NCBI GenBank assembly: GCA_025965155.1 | Contig: JAOPXN010000090.1 | Span: 1 to 64,000, forward strand | Length of the DNA stretch: 64,000 bases | Reading direction: 5' to 3' | DNA from: Propionibacteriaceae bacterium | GTDB taxonomy: Bacteria; Actinomycetota; Actinomycetes; Propionibacteriales; Propionibacteriaceae | Shown here: positions 61,307-64,000 of the stretch, one piece after another | Layout of the letters: the number at the start of each line of letters is the position of its first letter | Position numbering within the stretch: position 1 is the stretch's first letter | Position numbers and translations under genes: made by a program | Notes under the pieces: model-generated | Database searches by the model: none | What the model was told of the DNA's origin: nothing | Seen by the model: only the letters and a program-made list of their open reading frames with translations

Positions 61307-64000
61307 ATGCCAGATCAGCATGCCCGCGCCCAAAAGCGGGAAAGAACTGCGCGCTTCGGCGGACTCACATCGTCGGCCGCGCGCAAGCTCACGTCCGGCC
61401 TGACAGCACTCGCACTGGGAGTAGGGCTGCTGCCCGCCGCTCTTGCGCCGAGCGCTCAGGCCGCGCCAGTGGGTCAGGGACTCACACTCAACGCAGGCGA
61501 CCTCCGCTTCATCCTGAAGCAGATCAAGATCGCCGAGAACCACGCCACCAAAGAGGATTCCGAAGGAAAGCCGGTCCCCGGCCAGCCGCTACTGGGCCCC
61601 GGGCCGTATCAGATCGCCAACCCGCTGCTTCCGTACGGCCTGCGCACGGTTGATGGATCCGACAACAACCTGGTAGCTGGCCAGCGCACCTTCGGCACCT
61701 CGAGCCTGCCGTTCCCAAGGCTCGCGGCGCCCCAGTGGCGAACCACGGCCGGCGGTCAGACGTACAAGTCGGTGAACCAGAACCTGACCGACGCCGAGCC
61801 TCGGTTCATCAGCAATGTGATCGTCGACCAGACCGCCACCAACCCGGCGGCAATCGCAGCCGCGGGCAAGGCACACCGGACCGTCAACGATGAGCCGACC
61901 GCGGTCCCCTGTGACGCCAACGGCCTGCCTGCCGGTTGCGTCGAGGAGGGTGAAACGCTGGACATTCCCAATGTCACAACGGATTTCGGCCTGTCGTCGC
62001 CCTACAACGGCATGTTCGCGCTCTTTGGTCAGTTCTTCGACCACGGCATCGACTTCACCAAGAAGTCCAAGAAGTACGTCATGATGCCGCTGGCCGCAGA
62101 CGACCCGTTGATGGTTGACGGCAGCGCCGCCCGCGCGCCGTTCATGATCATGAGCCGCGCAGAGAACCAGCCCGGACCGGACGGCGTGCTGGGGACGGCC
62201 GACGACATCCAGGACGGAACCAACACGAACTCGCCCTGGGTGGACCAGAGCCAGACCTACTCATCCCACCCAGCGCATCAGGTCTTCCTCCGTGAGTACG
62301 CCATCGACGCGGCCGGGAAGCCGGTATCCACCGGCGGCCTGCTGGAAGACGCTGCGGGCGGCTTGGCAACCTGGAAGGACCTCAAGGCTCAGGCAGCTGA
62401 CAAGCTCGGAATGCGACTGTCCGACACCGACGTGGCCAACATCCCGATGGTCGCCACCGACCAGTACGGTCGGTTCCTCCGCGGCCCGAACAAGCTGCCC
62501 CAGTACGTCACCAAGGACCTGAAACTGGTGGAGGGCAATCTCGCCGATCCGGTGGCCCCACCGGCAGACGTCCAGCGGATCGGGATCGCGTTCCTGGACG
62601 ACATCGCCCACACGGCTGCCCCGTTCCACTCCCAAACCGGCGCGCCCCTGACCGCGGACGACAACACCGACCAGACGCCGGTGACCGGGCAGCAGCCGGC
62701 AGGCAGCTACGACGACGAGATGCTCGATGCCCACTTCGTCGCCGGCGATGGTCGGGTCAACGAGAACATCGGCCTGACCGCCATCCACCAGATCTTCCAC
62801 TCCGAGCACAACCGGCTGGTGACCTACGTCGAAGAGCTGGTGACCTCGCTCAACCTCGACCTGAACGAGTGGCAGCTCGCGCCGGGTGTGTGGAACGGCG
62901 AGCGTCTGTTCCAGGCGGCCCGCTACGTGGCCGAGATGGAGTACCAGCACCTCGTCTTCGAGGAGTTCGCCCGGAAGATCCAACCAGGCCTGAACCCGTT
63001 CAACGCCTTCACTCAAGCCGACAGTGGCATCGACCCGGCCGTGATGGCCGAGTTCGCCCATGCCACGTACCGGTTCGGCCACTCGATGCTGACCGAGACC
63101 GTCGACCGTAGGACCAGCACTGGCACCGATATCGGCATGCCACTGCTGCAGGCGTTCTTGAACCCGCCCGCGTACTACCAGAGCAGCGCCGGCACCCTCA
63201 CACCGTCGACGGCCGCCGGCGCGATCGCCAGGGGCATGACCGACCAGGTCGGCGCCGAGCTCGACGAGTTCGTCACCGACACTCTTCGCAACAATGTGCT
63301 CGGGTTACCGCTGGACCTTGCGTCGCTCAACATTGCCCGCGGTCGGGACACCGGTATCCCATCGCTGAACAACTTCCGCAAGGACCTGTACTCCAAGACA
63401 GCGGAGTCCTCGCTCAAGCCGTACACCGACTGGGTCGACTTCGGCCAGGCACTCAAACACCCAGACTCCGTCGTCAACTTCATGGCGGCCTACGGCACCC
63501 ATCCCAGCATCAAGGAGGCAACCTCCATCCAGGCCCGGCGGGCGGCCGCTCAGCTGCTGTTCGACATGAACACCGAGAACGCCGATACTCCGGCAGACGC
63601 CTTCGACTTCGTCAACAGCTCTGGAACGTGGGCGAATGACGGCGCCAACTCCAAGACGGGGGTGGATGCGATCGAGCTCTGGGTCGGCGGACTGGCCGAG
63701 TCGCAGAACCTCTTCGGTGGCCTGCTCGGGTCCACCTTCAACTACATCTTCGAACGCCAGATGACAGACCTGCAGGACGGCGACCGGCTGTACTACCTTT
63801 CCCGCACGTCCGGTCTCAACCTGCGTACCCAGCTGGAAGGGAACTCCTTCGCCGAGTTGATCATGCGCAACACGGATGCGACCGCATTGAAGGCGGACGT
63901 CTTCGGGGTCGCCGACTGCGAGTTCGAGATGGCCAACGTCGTCGCCACCACGGGTAACAACGTCGCCGACGACCCAGCGTCCGCCTGCGACGAGTCCAAG
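61307..64000 (+). CDS. Second secreted animal-type haem peroxidase, 3'-truncated by the window
   Basis: Open from ATG 61307 to the window end, 898 codons with no stop. A basic N-terminus and hydrophobic segment (TSGLTALALGVGLLPAALAP) ending AQAAP give a signal peptide. The peroxidase domain has FGQFFDHGIDF (distal His246), AIHQIFHSEHNRLV (about 492-503), and YRFGHSMLTET (proximal His592), closely parallel to the protein at 35337-41399, with FDFVNSSGTWA and LGSTFNYIFERQMTDLQ near the end. Downstream domains, if any, lie outside. Ser again takes the place of the usual Arg in the HSEH segment. Confidence 0.93.
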   Translation, partial: MPDQHARAQKRERTARFGGLTSSAARKLTSGLTALALGVGLLPAALAPSAQAAPVGQGLTLNAGDLRFILKQIKIAENHATKEDSEGKPVPGQPLLGPGPYQIANPLLPYGLRTVDGSDNNLVAGQRTFGTSSLPFPRLAAPQWRTTAGGQTYKSVNQNLTDAEPRFISNVIVDQTATNPAAIAAAGKAHRTVNDEPTAVPCDANGLPAGCVEEGETLDIPNVTTDFGLSSPYNGMFALFGQFFDHGIDFTKKSKKYVMMPLAADDPLMVDGSAARAPFMIMSRAENQPGPDGVLGTADDIQDGTNTNSPWVDQSQTYSSHPAHQVFLREYAIDAAGKPVSTGGLLEDAAGGLATWKDLKAQAADKLGMRLSDTDVANIPMVATDQYGRFLRGPNKLPQYVTKDLKLVEGNLADPVAPPADVQRIGIAFLDDIAHTAAPFHSQTGAPLTADDNTDQTPVTGQQPAGSYDDEMLDAHFVAGDGRVNENIGLTAIHQIFHSEHNRLVTYVEELVTSLNLDLNEWQLAPGVWNGERLFQAARYVAEMEYQHLVFEEFARKIQPGLNPFNAFTQADSGIDPAVMAEFAHATYRFGHSMLTETVDRRTSTGTDIGMPLLQAFLNPPAYYQSSAGTLTPSTAAGAIARGMTDQVGAELDEFVTDTLRNNVLGLPLDLASLNIARGRDTGIPSLNNFRKDLYSKTAESSLKPYTDWVDFGQALKHPDSVVNFMAAYGTHPSIKEATSIQARRAAAQLLFDMNTENADTPADAFDFVNSSGTWANDGANSKTGVDAIELWVGGLAESQNLFGGLLGSTFNYIFERQMTDLQDGDRLYYLSRTSGLNLRTQLEGNSFAELIMRNTDATALKADVFGVADCEFEMANVVATTGNNVADDPASACDESK

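Overview
This 64 kb window is a very GC-rich bacterial chromosome segment with dense, frequently ATGA-overlapping genes and many GTG starts. Marker genes place it in the Actinomycetota: a bacterial proteasome activator (Bpa), CrgA, the FhaA-FhaB-PstP-RodA-PbpA-PknB cluster, an LLM-class F420-type oxidoreductase and a DUF881 protein. Propionibacteriales (a Microlunatus-like organism) is my best guess, but that is inference. The cell-envelope/Ser-Thr kinase cluster with tRNA-Leu(CAG) beside fhaA is the arrangement found near oriC in many actinobacteria, so the right half is probably origin-proximal.

Left part (1-34.8 kb) is mostly housekeeping and metabolic genes. It holds a truncated Gfo/Idh/MocA oxidoreductase, a heterodimeric ABC exporter, an SDR, a Suc_Fer thioredoxin-like ferredoxin translationally coupled to bpa, a Cof-type HAD phosphatase coupled to serS, a PAP2-diacylglycerol kinase fusion facing pheA, and a MarR regulator with an operator-like palindrome. 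Next come adenosine deaminase, an Hsp20 / small protein unit divergent from a MerR regulator across a perfect palindrome, a GT2/GT-C glycosyltransferase pair, arginine deiminase, a glycerophosphodiesterase, and an NCS1 (CytX-type) transporter under a TPP riboswitch. These are followed by a rhodanese, an Fpg/Nei glycosylase, Aat, an EcsC protein, a phosphotransferase, EfeO-EfeB without EfeU, a membrane protein with a sigma-factor-like N-terminus, ArfB and an LLM oxidoreductase.

Middle and right part (34.8-64 kb). A 2020-residue secreted animal-type haem peroxidase carries RTX-like repeats, three FN3-like and three Ig-like (Big_5) domains, and lies downstream of an unusually AT-rich leader. A second paralogue starts at 61307 and runs off the window. 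Between them are a small secreted protein, a stress-type glycine-zipper protein, a MEDS-LuxR regulator, DUF2267, tRNA-Leu(CAG), the fhaA-fhaB-pstP-rodA-pbpA-pknB operon, an AlkB-like dioxygenase, trpG/pabA, a DUF881 protein, crgA, a succinate-semialdehyde-type dehydrogenase, a MATE transporter, DUF309 and a receiver-only response regulator.

The most notable signals are: a 64-bp dispersed element with GACTAGTC ends (three close copies plus one diverged) that brackets trpG in inverted orientation; complementary degenerate ATP sites in the ABC pair; a Thr replacing the catalytic-loop Asn of PknB; the giant multidomain peroxidase and its paralogue; the sigma-like transmembrane fusion; a 27-bp hairpin tandem array; and a small DnaA-box-like cluster downstream of crgA.
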